Source: Locusta migratoria
Lineage: Eukaryota; Arthropoda; Insecta; Orthoptera; Acrididae
Reading direction: 5' to 3'
Length of the DNA: 64,000 nucleotides
Assembly (NCBI GenBank): GCA_026315105.1
Contig: CM048750.1
Coordinates: 261,321,151-261,385,150, forward strand
Below are positions 31,749-42,224 of the stretch, piece by piece. The number at the start of each line of letters is the position of its first letter. Positions within the stretch are counted from its first letter, which is position 1. The position numbers and the translations under genes were made by a program. The notes beneath the pieces are model-generated. The model was given only the letters and a program-made list of their open reading frames with translations, ran no database searches and was not told where the DNA came from.

Positions 31749-32516
31749 TATCACGCGACGTCTGCTTCTAAACCACCGTACCGATTTTAGTCAAATTTGG
31801 TACAGATATTCCTTCCGTGAGGTAACAATTGGGGATAAGAACTGTTTACGACATATCGTTCAGGAGATATGACGTCATAAACAATTACGTGTTTCAAAAC
31901 CTGTGGCGTCATGCGGCATTCGAATGAGGACACTTTATTCATTCTAAAATATTTATGACATTTTGGACACTTGATCTTAAAAACAAGAGGAAGGTCACTG
32001 TCACATAAAATTTTGAATGGTGCATGACGGAGAATACTTTACATAGGGACTTCGTCAGATTCTACAGTTGTATTCCGATCCCGATGAAATTTTTAAGTAT
32101 GATTGAACAGTTCACTTTATCAGTCAGTATTAATATATTCAGATTACCTACTATCAATTCAATTAATTAACGTGATTAAACAGTTAATTTTCAGATTTCG
32201 GCGAAGATTCGAATGAAATCTGAAAATCCTAGCAGCTCTCTCTGGAAGTTACAATTTTCAGGGTGATAATCATCAAAGAACATTTGAAACATGAATATTG
32301 TTCACACCATGTGAATTTTATGTAAGCAATTTAAAGTAAGACATTTTTTTTTTAAATAAGCTTCAGTGGAAAACATACTTCATTCACTTTTTAAATGACG
32401 GTTTTTTGGCTGTCAGCTTTGATGCATACCAAGCGTAACAAATCATTGGGGTGAAAACCACGAGCAGAAGGAATTTGTTGTTACCAATGTATGGTTTTAA
32501 TGCGAATTTGAAAATA
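31749..32516. repeat. Dispersed repeat, right part, and unassigned AT-rich DNA
   Basis: The block 31749-31886 is a diverged copy of 30322-30466. Near 31985-32100 there is one unit of the 130-bp family (GTGCATGACGGAGAATACTTT; GATGAAATTTTT). The rest is AT-rich and unrecognised. Confidence 0.45.
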
Positions 32517-32700
32517 AATCTAATATATAAAAATTAATGTTTGTTTGTCTTTTCGTTCGTATTTTATGCACGGCCATGCCGTACATCCGATTGCGATAAA
32601 GCTGTGTCAACTCATTGCTTGTACTCGCGGGAAGCTTATAGGCACACTAAAATTAACATCGTATGATGCATGGCGGAGGGTGCCTTACAGTTAATTCATT
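32517..32700 (+). repeat. Helitron-like 5' region fragment
   Basis: CTAATATATAAAAATTAATGTTTG, then CGTTCGTATTTTATGC, GTACATCCGATTGCG and GCATGGCGGAGGGTGCC follow in the order of insect Helitron-related repeats I recall. A TC 5' terminus at 32519-32520 is possible but not proven. Confidence 0.4.
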
Positions 32701-32861
32701 TCTTACACCTTCATGCTGAAACGGCTGGACGGAAAAATGTTCAAATGTTTGTAAATCTTATGGGAATTAATAATGTCTGTGGTTATGAGTGTCCAAGCAA
32801 GCGAGTTCTCATTGGCCAGAGACAATTTCTGCGTGTCGAAGTAAGGACTCATGGTGGAGAG

Positions 32862-33075
32862 CAGTGGCGTTACTAGGACTTGGCTTTGGGAGGGGGAGGG
32901 AGGGGGGAATAGATCTGCTTGACGAGCAAAATTTTAGTCAATTTCCAGACAGACTACCATCTACCACTCCCGTCGAAGAAACTAATTCACTCCCTTCCAA
33001 TGAAAGTTTATGGTAAAACACCCCAAGTTTCCAATCTTTACCAGATTGCTGTTATACGATTTCTTTTTCTTTACT

Positions 33076-33141
<66 letters not shown>

Positions 33142-33200
33142 GGGTTCTAGGGAGGGCGGAGGTTCTATCCCCCTCATCCCTCCCCATAGTTACGCCACTG
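32862..33200. mobile_element. hAT-type MITE with internal CT repeat
   Basis: It starts CAGTGGCGTTACTAG and ends TAGTTACGCCACTG, with the 8-bp duplication GTGGAGAG at 32854-32861 and 33201-33208. The interior matches, in opposite orientation, the MITE at 19867-20142, including TGACGAGCAAAATTTTAGTC. It differs by a CT microsatellite at about 33076-33138. Confidence 0.9.
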
Positions 33201-33208
33201 GTGGAGAG

Positions 33209-33809
33209 TAGTGACTTCATTATCATTCATAATTGGATCTTCTGAAGACTTTTACTGTTGATGGTTCTTTAATTTACAGTTATAAGATATTTTACCAAAC
33301 ATGAAGTGTTTTTAATGAATCTTCGATGCGCCAGAAACAAATATGAAGGGCGGATGTTGCCTTAATGCACGATTTTCCGATAGACAATGCGAAGTGCGCA
33401 GTAGCCCCATTGTATTTGTTCCGGAGCCATTCGTGCATAACCGCCAGAGCCCGAGTAGCCAGGAGCTGGCGTCTCTGCCAGCTCCAACACCAATGTTAAA
33501 AGCGGCGTTTCCCCTCGCCCCTCCCTGCCGCGGGAACACCCATATGCTGCCTCCGGGGGGTTCAGAAGAGAATCTGAACCTCAGCCGCGCATGCGCATTG
33601 CAACGCTGCGGCTACTGTCGCCTGTATTAAGGCGGCCGCCCAACGACTCGTATACGTGCTGTCTCCGCGACGTAAAACGTTGCTCATACGATAAAAATAC
33701 TTTGAATGTGCATATAAAATGATCTGACAGGAAGAACAAAACGAAGAATGTTAGTTTAAAAACATTTTATTTTACTTATTTTCGCGACTGAACTCATAGG
33801 GCGCGCCGC
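33209..33809. other. Unassigned DNA, partly GC-rich
   Basis: There is no domain in the open frames of 33343-33630. GGGCGCGCCGCCACTG just before 33814 could be another hAT right end, but no partner was found and it overlaps the start of the TIR element. Confidence 0.35.
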
Positions 33810-34815
33810 CACTGACAAGGAAAGTCTGTCTGTCTGTAAATCTATCGGACCAAACTGCGTGGTCATCAGTCCGTAGCTCACAAACTACTTAAACCTAGGT
33901 AAACTAACCTACAGACAAACACACACACCCATGTCCCAGGGAGGACTCGAACCTCCACGGCGAGCAACCGCGCGCTCCGTAGCAAGTTGCTTTAGACCGC
34001 TCGGCTACTCCACCGCGGCTGACAAGGAAAGTACATGGGCTCGAACAAACACATCTGTATGAACGTTTGGTTACAGGATATCTACGTACACCTCAATGTG
34101 GTGGTGGCTGTCGTTTTTCTGCAAAGCTCTGCAACCATGCTCTAGTTAGCACTGTAGATGTAATTGTAGACGCCATGCAGATATCTTAACTATAACTTAT
34201 GTAATAATCATCGTACATGTTCTCTAGCGAATTGTCATCAAAAGCCGTGATGGCAGTTGCAACTTTAACCTTCTTCCCGAAAGACTGTTGGTATTCACTG
34301 CCACTGCTTCCATCGCCTCTTCCCGAACGTACCGTAGCACTACCGCTTGCAATGAATTGTTCGTCATTATCATCCCTATTATCATTATTATGAGTTTGTA
34401 ACGACAGTATCTAACTTATGCTCATATTTCTGTACCATAACAGATACGATAAAGCATGCAAATGATTCATCTTCTACACTAATATCATCTTCACGAAGAT
34501 GGGTTCTTCGTAACTTCATCTCAACTAATCGCAATACTTTAGCAGGATTGATTAGCAATCGCCGCCCCATCTGACGCTTCACCACACAAATAACATCACA
34601 AAACGCAACTTCGGAGGCACACTGCACCGTCCCTACTGGCGAACCGACAGGTCAAAGTGCAATGCGGCATGGCACACGCAGAGGCCTTTAACAGACGACT
34701 GCAGAGTTTTGCAGATGCGGGAGTATCACTAGTGCAATAAGGGATCTTTACAATATCTCTCATACGACTTTGGTGTATATGTGTTTGTTCGAGCCAAGTA
34801 CTTTCCTTGTGAGTG
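33810..34815. mobile_element. TIR element of unknown family, with a SINE near its left end
   Basis: The left end CACTGACAAGGAAAGT (33810-33825) continues after the SINE as ACATGGGCTCGAACAAACACAT at 34033. The right end is the inverse: ATGTGTTTGTTCGAGCCAAGTACTTTCCTTGTGAGTG, ending at 34815. The inverted repeat is about 38 bp. No clear target duplication was seen. An antisense frame of 79 codons at 34388-34627 has no known domain. Confidence 0.6.
33826..34018 (-). mobile_element. tRNA-headed SINE, family A
   Basis: This is a minus-strand copy with B box GGTTCGAGTCC. The 14-bp duplication CTGACAAGGAAAGT flanks it at 33812-33825 and 34019-34032. The 3' tail is CAGACAGACAGAC instead of the usual TTTGAACATTTT end. 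Confidence 0.9.
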
Positions 34816-35984
34816 ATACCCTGAGCTTCTGAAATGCGTTTTTTTTTCTAGTTGTTATTGTTTTGAAATATCGCTTGAATCATTTCTCTTACACATTTGA
34901 AAAGGCAAATAAAAATTTCGATTAAAATGAAATCTGGTCATAATTAATTACTTTAATCTGGTTCGAAAAATCCCTAAATATATTTTTTTTCTGGAATTTA
35001 CACTTCTTTGGTGGCTTTCTGAGTGTTTTATTTATTTATATTTTATGCATTTGACAGTTCAGTTTTAACGGGAGCCAGATGCACAGGCAAAGCTGTGATG
35101 AAGTGCGATAACTCTCAGTTTTCGAATCAGATCAAACGTCTTATCATCAACTCTTACCTGAAGCCTTTGAATTTCATTTTTTCACCGTTCATAGACATTA
35201 GAAGCATGTCTTTTTCTCTTTGATTTTTGAACGGTTAAGTGTGGTGGAGGATTAGGAGCATCGAAAATGGTTAGTAGTGCTATCAACTTCAATCGTTTCC
35301 AATCATCAGCTCCATTTTGCTCAATTTCGCTTTCTTCAAAATGAATCTAAAAAAATCATTTTTTAAGAAGTTAGTAACAAAGAACGTAGACGTTTAAAAA
35401 GGCTTTCAGTTAAAATATCAACAAATAGATCATAACTTCTGTCAAAAATTATTTAATTAATTCATTAAAAACCGATTCACTTCTATAGGCGAATAAAAAA
35501 GTCTAATAGGGAGGTAAGACACTTTGCCAGTAAACTAATTTAGTTCCTAGGCTGACAGAAGTACGTGACTTTTAACATCGAAGTAGTTTCAAAACATCGT
35601 TTAGAAGTAAGACCCATTTCAGCCATTATAATTAGTAAAAAAGAGTATGCATCATTTAAAAGTAATGAGTATTGTTTGGTCTACGTGTAGATACTGTCTT
35701 TTGCCGCCATTATATAAATACGCTAACACGAAGTTGAGGGCACAGATTTTTAATATTAATCATACAAGGAGGCCAATGAAACGTACATAATTCGAAAGGT
35801 TGTTTGTCATATATGTTGCGAATATAAAAATTATGTGTGCACGTAGTCGTTAAGAGTGCCAATAGAAAAAGAAATTTTAGGATAATGCTCCAAATTCTCC
35901 ATACGTTTTGTCACTATATTATAACCCGTTGTATGTGGCATATTGGTACAGGTAAAATTAACTCAGTAGTTAGCACTTGGAGTT
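34816..35984. other. Unassigned AT-rich DNA
   Basis: I see no gene, tRNA-like box or terminal repeat pair. The open frame at 35023-35223 has no domain. Confidence 0.4.
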
Positions 35985-36135
35985 GCCGGGCGCCGTGGCT
36001 CAGCGCGCCTGGTCAGAGAGCTGAACGCTCGCTCTCTGTAATACAAAAGCTGAGCAAATACTCAACTAACGCCCAAGAACGTACATGTACAAACGATCAC
36101 AGAACACTCATCTGCTTCAAGAACGAAAAAAAAAA
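35985..36135 (+). mobile_element. SINE, family D (GCCGGGCGCC head) with poly-A
   Basis: Starts GCCGGGCGCCGTGGCTCAGCG, with GGTCAGAGAGCTGAACG and CTCTCTGTAATA blocks, and ends in GAACGAAAAAAAAAA. A second copy with the same block order is at 52924-53119 on the minus strand. No GGTTCGA B box is found inside the body, so the head may derive from another small RNA. Confidence 0.6.
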
Positions 36136-36136
36136 T

Positions 36137-36340
36137 CTTAAGGTCCTGGGCTCGATTCCCACTGCCCTCCATTTTTTTTTTTTTTTTTTTTATTTCTGCG
36201 TAATGTTCAATTCTTAACTTTTAAATATAGTTTTTAAGTCTAATTAAACAATTCAGTATGTTTATATAATAATTGTATTGATTGGCAAGTTTTAACTGGA
36301 TCACAGAAAATAGGCGAATTTTAATTCCCCATGTACCTAT
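36137..36340. other. B-box-like remnant, T tract and unassigned DNA
   Basis: GGTCCTGGGCTCGATTCCCACTG at 36143 contains a B-box-like GGGCTCGATTCC, followed by a T tract at about 36172-36191. It may be the other half of a tRNA-like retroposon into which family D inserted. Confidence 0.4.
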
Positions 36341-36803
36341 CACCCCGTTTACATGGGCTCCCAAAACCGGATTTCGTAAACCGATTTCCCAATTCCGCTT
36401 TTGGTTGGCCATGTAAACACTCCAAAATCGATTCTGTAAATCCACTTCTCTAAAGCGGTTTTCCAGTTCCACAATCGATTTTCGTGCCCTTGTAAACGCA
36501 ACAGTTTTTGAAGCGTTCTTGGCTTGTCAGATTGTGTTTTTTTTTGTAAGAATTTTCGGCACATATGGACAGAGTGATATTTTCTAATGTGAAATATAAG
36601 TATTAATATTAGAGTGAGCATGAATCTGTGTATTTAAGTAAAGAAAAACAGCGATTATGCAGACTAAATCGGGGACTGAATCAGCTGTTTTTCAGCCACC
36701 ATCTTAAGTGGGTTAGGAAATCCGATTCAGGCTGTGCCATGTAAACACGACAGCGAAAATCGGTTTTCGTCTTCCGGAAGATGTGTTACATGCAAACGTA
36801 GTG
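36341..36803. mobile_element. MITE family M, copy 1 (463 bp)
   Basis: Ends are CACCCCGTTTACATGGG and, inverted, CACTACGTTTGCATGTA. TAT lies on both sides, possibly a 3-bp duplication. Sub-terminal AAAATCGATT and AATCGGTTTTCG words are inverted. A second copy, with nested insertions, is at 61670-63009. No ORF. The superfamily is uncertain (PIF/Harbinger-like is possible). Confidence 0.7.
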
Positions 36804-36821
36804 TATGACTTATTCGGGCAC

Positions 36822-37060
36822 TATTTTACCTTTCCATATCCAAACAACACAATTCCCAATTATTCCTGCATTTGCAATTACTATTAATAAGTCTCAAGGA
36901 CAAACGTTTGAAAAAGGTGGGATTCTATTAAGAAAACCAGTTTTCACACATGGTCAGTTATAAGTTACAGCAAGTAGAGTTCGATCCTTTCATGGTTTGA
37001 AATTTTATATTTGTGAACATAGAGAACAAGGACATTGAGCGAATTATGAAAGGATTTTTA
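36822..37060 (+). pseudogene. Helitron helicase C-terminal fragment
   Basis: The plus frame reads QFPIIPAFAITINKSQGQT, then GGILLRKPVFTHGQL, a TAA, then ASRVRSFHGL. This is the conserved C-terminal part of Pif1-type helicases in Helitron Rep/Hel proteins (motifs V-VI, with the SQG and ASR residues). The single stop inside motif VI and the missing upstream domains mark it as a relic. MITE M lies just upstream. Confidence 0.82.
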
Positions 37061-37222
37061 CGAAAAATGTTGTCCTTAATTAAATTTTACTACGATAAAT
37101 TGTGAAATAAAGCAATTAATTCCCTCATTTGTGTCTTTCATTCTCCTTCATCTGTACTCATAGCATTCACATAAATAAATTCCAATTACATTAATTTTGT
37201 TCATAACTTGGCAAACACATCT

Positions 37223-37251
37223 GGTCGAATTTCGACCACAGGCAATACTAG
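37223..37251 (+). mobile_element. Helitron 3' terminus (hairpin plus CTAG)
   Basis: A palindromic hairpin, GGTCGAATTTCGACC at 37223-37237, is followed 10 nt later by CTAG at 37248-37251 and then T. Helitrons end in a hairpin and CTRR and insert before T. The helicase fragment 165 bp upstream is in the expected orientation. Confidence 0.7.
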
Positions 37252-37625
37252 TATGTAACAAAGCGTCAGACCCTACGCTAAAAGACAAGTGTTGAAATCC
37301 GTCATTTATAACGTGGTAAAATTGTGCATAACTACAAATGATTCGACCAACTTCGCATACTTCTCAAGCCCTTGTTGGTGTCCATTTCTCACCATGCTGA
37401 CAAGAGTACTAACTGTCCTGTGCTGGCCTGTCGCGTCGTCGAGAGGAACTAAAATGACGAATGCTGATGACGGTCTATATCCCGGTGCTTCAGCAGCAAC
37501 TACTACGTCACACGAAGTAGGTAGTAATGAGTCACGAAACTCCGGGCGGTTTTCTGCAACTTTGCTATTGCAGCGCCGCGAAGTGGCTGGGTCGTAAAGA
37601 CTTAGCGAGAACCGATTGTGCATTA
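37252..37625. other. Unassigned DNA between Helitron end and mariner
   Basis: Open frames on both strands at about 37289-37623 have no recognised domain. No repeat boundary is seen before the TA at 37624. Confidence 0.4.
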
Positions 37626-38911
37626 TACGAGGCGCGTCAGGAAAGTAAGTTCGGTTTCAATTTATCTCCGCTGCAACGCCGCGATTGCAGTTCCGCACAT
37701 GCACTGTAGACGATGGGTATCAAGGAGAAGAACGTGCGCCATTTGGAGATCGCTGTCAGTTACGTACGCTTTGTTGTGCTTGTTTGAAATGTCGGCGTAG
37801 ATTGAAAATCCCGCCGCCTGTGAAATCAGGTCGGTGATTCGGTCTCTGAATGTGAGGAAAGTGAAACCAAGTGAAATTATCGGCAAATTTGCGATCTTTA
37901 CGGACCAAATGCGATGAGTGATTCGATGGTGAGAAGATGGGTCCGACAGTTCAATGTCGAGCGTAGTGATGTGCACGATGAAGAACGAAGTGGACGTCCA
38001 CCTTTGGTTACAGAAGAACTGGTTCACGCGATTGATGACAAGATCCAGGAAAACCGAAGGTTTACAATTAGTGCTCTCGCTATGGACTTCCCCCAAATTT
38101 CACGATTCAAATTCCGTAAACTTTGCTCACGTTGGGTACCAAAGATTCTCACTGAGCAACACAAAACACAACGGATGGATAGTTCAACTGAGTTTTTGAC
38201 ACGTTATGCTGAAAGCGGCGAAGAATTTCTGTGACGGATAGTCACAGGAGATGAAACGTGGGTTTCTTACGACACCCCTGAGAGCAAGCGGCAATCAATA
38301 GAATGGAGGCACACTTCATCCCCACCTAAGGTAAAGCCGAAGCAAATCATGACACCTCGGAAAATGATGTACACAGAGTTCTAGGACTGGAAAGGCATCC
38401 TACTCATTGACTTCTTACCGCGTGGTCAAACAATCAAAGCAGATGCTTATTGCGAGACACTTCGGAAATTACGCCGTGCAATTCAGAATAAGCGCCTGGG
38501 ACTGCGAATAGGTATTGTTTTGCTTCAAGACAACGCACGGCCACACACGGCAAATGTGACGAAAAACCTCCTACAGGGATTGTGTTTGACCATCCTCCGT
38601 ACAGCCTTGACCTCGCTCCTAGCGACTTTCATCTGTTCTTACATCTCAAGTCTTTCCTTGGCGGTCATCACTTCACCAATGACGACGAGCTGAAAAAACT
38701 GTTTCCACCTGGTTGAAGACAGAGGCGGCAGGTTTCTACGAAGAAGGTATACAAAACCTGGTGCCAAGCTATGACAAATGCCTGCAAAATTTCGGCAGTT
38801 ATGTGGAAAAGTAGTTTAACAGTTGTAGAATTTTGTGCAATAAAAATTTCTTCTGTATCTGTGTAAAATTTCATTTTATTAGCAAACTGTACTTTCTGGA
38901 AGCGCTTCGTA
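37626..38911 (+). mobile_element. mariner-family transposon (1286 bp)
   Basis: The terminal inverted repeats are TACGAGGCGCGTCAGGAAAG and, inverted at the right, TACGAAGCGCTTCCAGAAAG. TA lies on each side (37624-37625 and 38912-38913). The length is typical of mariner elements (about 1.3 kb). One decayed transposase gene fills it. Confidence 0.92.
37850..38815 (+). pseudogene. mariner transposase, decayed
   Basis: The N-terminal HTH region is readable at 37914-38234 (SMVRRWVRQF; DERSGRPP-type linker). TGA at 38232-38234 replaces an expected sense codon just before VTGDETW, whose first catalytic Asp is at 38251-38253. The second Asp is in LLQDNARPHTA at 38529-38531, and the third in the PPYSLDLAPSDFHLF block at 38624-38626. 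The last two are 95 nt apart. The D34D spacing of intact mariners needs 105, so about 10 nt are lost and the frame shifts. A TAG near 38384 is a further break. Confidence 0.88.
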
Positions 38912-38913
38912 TA

Positions 38914-39476
38914 TGTGTGTATTGTGAAAAGCAGATTTAAAATGTGGTTGCATTTCGGTGCCTATTGAGACGTTGTAAATTGTAGCAGCAATAAAAAATA
39001 TAATCCAGAAATATCTCTCTTTCGATTTCCAAAAGATGCCGAGAGTTAAGTGAATAATTTTACGAATTACATGTGCTCATTTACGATGGCTAATTGTGTG
39101 GCCAGTCACAGGAGAAATCTTTAATATATCTATTCGTTTGCAGTATCTTCGGAATTTCGCCACCTAATGCAAATCGCGAAAGCTTAACGACCACTTCATT
39201 CTATTAATACTGTATAGAAATAAAGTCTGGACGTTTCCCGATTACAGTCGACGGGTGGTATACCCGTCTTCAATTATGCCGATAATCAACCTTTTCTATA
39301 GGGCCCACTTAGTTTGCTACTTAATTTCAACAACGAATGAAATGAAAGATACCTGCATTTCGATGTATTTTTGCCGTTATCTAACACTTTGATTAAACGC
39401 TTAGTTGCTAGTAATTAAAATGGCCGTGTATAAACTGGCAAGAAAGTCTTAATATTAGCAGGTCATGCGGTTCATG
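38914..39476. other. Unassigned DNA
   Basis: A small hairpin-like GACGGGTGGTATACCCGTC occurs at about 39249-39267. There is no gene or repeat boundary. Confidence 0.35.
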
Positions 39477-40198
39477 TTCAAAATGTTCAAATGTGTGTGT
39501 AGCTTATGGGACTTCACTACGGGGTCATCAGTCCCTAAACTTACAAACTACTTATGAACTAGCTAACACTAAGGACGGCACAAATTTTTGTGTCCCAGCC
39601 TCATCGCCGCTTTTGTGTCTCGTTTCCGTCGTAGGTGTCGGTGGCCGAGTAGAATGAGACCGACACAGGAATAAAGGATGCACGCTTGTGCAGGTAGAAG
39701 GTGACCTGCCAGTGGGACAGCAGAAACTAGAAACATTGGAGTAAATTAGAACGAGGTATATATTTCTTAGAGACTTAGTAATACTTAACTTTTACATAGC
39801 TCAGTACTGCAGAATGCTGATACATAGTTGAGCTAGAGGCCTGCCTAGTGCCTATCCGATAGCCAAGTCTTCACTGGTGCCTATCTGATTCTGAAGTGTT
39901 AACTGGTTCCTATCTCAGTCCCAAGTGTTAACTGGTTCCTATCTCAGTCCCAAGTGAACGATGTCGTTCAGTGGTGGCCACGAGCGGAGTTGTAGCAGAG
40001 GGCGCTCGTGGCTGACGTAAAAACGCCGCGCCGTGCGTGCATGGCGGCGCGCGGCGAAAGTAGGTGGCGCGCACTTTAGACTTGTGCGACACCACACAAA
40101 TATCCATGTCCTAGGGGGGATTCGAACCCTCGACCGTAGTGGCCGTGCAGACCGTGACTGGCGTGCCACAGTCCCCTCGGCCACTGCGGCCGGTTGAA
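39477..40198 (-). mobile_element. tRNA-headed SINE, family B, split by a solo LTR
   Basis: The minus-strand SINE occupies 39477-39585 (3' half) and 40097-40193 (head half). The B box GGTTCGAATCC is at about 40118-40128 and the A-box region is in the GGCCGAGG end. GTTCATG repeats at 39470-39476 and 40199-40205 may be the SINE's target duplication. The LTR insertion lies between its GTGCC and ATATTTGTG blocks. Confidence 0.82.
39586..40096 (-). mobile_element. Solo LTR of the Ty3-type family (in a SINE)
   Basis: Minus-strand start TGTGGTGTCGCACAAG, end GGGACACAAAA. The 5-bp duplication CAAAT lies at 39581-39585 and 40097-40101, and the SINE reads continuously once one CAAAT is removed. At 511 bp it is longer than the 457-bp LTRs, with extra repeated CTATCTCAGTCCCAAGTG units at about 39900-39955. 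Confidence 0.93.
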
Positions 40199-40205
40199 GT
40201 TCATG

Positions 40206-42004
40206 GATACAAGATTCCATTACCCTACAGTACGTGTGTATGAACAAATAGATTATTATAAAATTTTACCAATACCATATTAATTTTTTGTGGTACTATA
40301 TGCATGCGATTTTTTTTTAAATCCATAGAGTAGTCTGTAATTTTTCCCTACCCAGGAGCACGAAACAAACTTCTTGTTATACCATGTCATTTGTTAAGAT
40401 TGTGGAGGAAAATGTAAATGTTTCTATAAAATTTTTGTCCACTTCAGAAGCACTCTTAAAGTGGCTTAATTAGTAGTCCATTGAACCAACTTGTTTGTTT
40501 GTACTGGGCATTTTAGAGGGCATAATGTAGATCATCTTTTATTTGAGACTATAAGACGGAACGTCATTTGAATTTCAGCAAAAGCATTGCATCAATTAAG
40601 CAGAGCTTTTGGTTCTCAAATAGGAGCGTGGCAACAAAAATAAAATAATTTGTAAGAAATTTCAGATGTAGTAGAGAATGATAGAAGGGGGAGGAGGCAC
40701 TCCAGAAACACTTTTTCTACACTGTGAAGTTGCAGAGGAAAAATAAGGAAATGTACATTTTCTTAAATATGAAATGCTCTAATAATGTAGGATAAAAAAA
40801 GTGTTAAATTTTAAGGGTGTATGGTATCAGTAACAGAGAGAAGGAGAACGAGGTAACTAACTCAATCTTTTTCCTTTTCCTTCAAAGTTATTCTTAATCG
40901 TTTGTAGAAATAAAAACAAATTTTTGCACAACAGTCTACTACTGGTGATGCAGCAATGATAGTCGAAAGTTGACAGCGATTTGTTTGTGCTAAATGTAAA
41001 ATAAAACGTAACTAACTGTAGTTTAACATGTGCACATGAGTAATAAAAACACCTCACAGACATACTGGAAAAGTGAGATTATAGCTGGAAAAGATTCTTG
41101 AAGATTTACAGTGCAATTAGTTTCCTGGGTACGATAAAAACATCGCATGTACGGCAAACGCAAGGCATTTGAGCAAGAATAAAACGAAAAAGACTTTTAT
41201 AAGACGTAACACTTACTCACTTAGAATGCAAAAATCGTGTGTAGTACCGGTATCAAATGTATTAACACACATGGGATGTAGAACTACGCCCCAGTACAAT
41301 ACATAAACATAAATCAGTTGCTTTTGAACTTAAACGCACCAAGTTACAATTCGCTTCTGGTCTTAAAAAGGTTTTTATTCGTTTTATGATTACGACTGTG
41401 CTAGTGCGAGCCGTATGTATGCACTGGCATTTTATTATTACAATTTGACATCAATAGGAAATGTGATTTTCGTTTAATAACGTTTTCATATTTGTGTTAT
41501 GAAATGCACTACCACTTTTAATGCCTAGGAAATATATAAACAACAGCAATAGTAAGTTCCTCGTTTCGGTCGTGCCGTTTTCTGCTACTGAGCTTGCTAC
41601 CCAGCCGCTTGGAGCGCTAGTATCGCTTCAGATGACAAATGCTTGCATTTTTCTCCCTATAGAGTTTCGAGATTGTTTGTTTTAGACTGTGGTAGCAGCG
41701 ACAAAAATCGCCCCGTGTAACAGCGCCTTTAGAGAAGAAACAACAGTCCGATCTTCTGCTATGGAACATCTTAGAAGAAAAATGTTTCGCATACATGCCG
41801 TGAATTCCTATCCATTCTTCTTCCACCGTAATCCGCTGCACCCAACTGTAGGACGTAAGGCAAACATTTCACTTCTTCGTGCTACATACGCGGTTGGATA
41901 AAGTGAGTCCGATAGTGGCCTCGAGTAGCCCTCGCTGCGACACAAGGGCCGCTTATCTTTATGTACACTGTCAGCTGTATACTTACTGGCTACGCTCTAG
42001 ACTC
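40206..42004. other. Unassigned DNA, mostly unique-looking
   Basis: No gene is recognised. A stretch near 41383-41640, with GATTACGACTGTGCT and GCCGCTTGGAGCG, resembles 50340-50560, so the two may be diverged copies of one dispersed repeat. Confidence 0.4.
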
Positions 42005-42224
42005 TTATACACCGAAGAGCCAAAGAAAGTGGTACACCTACCTAACGTCATGCAAGGCACCCGCGAGCATACAGAAGGCCGCAACATGACGTGGCACGGA
42101 CTCGACTACTGCTGAAGTAGTGCTGGAGAAAATTTACACCATTCTTCGTGCAAGGTTGTCTATGAATCAGTAAGAGAACGATAGGGTGGAGAGTTCTGAA
42201 CAGCACGTTGCAAGGCATCCCATT

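Noticed and set aside
32919..33245. Leu/Ser-rich open frame
   Set aside because: It is a translation of the CT microsatellite inside a hAT MITE.
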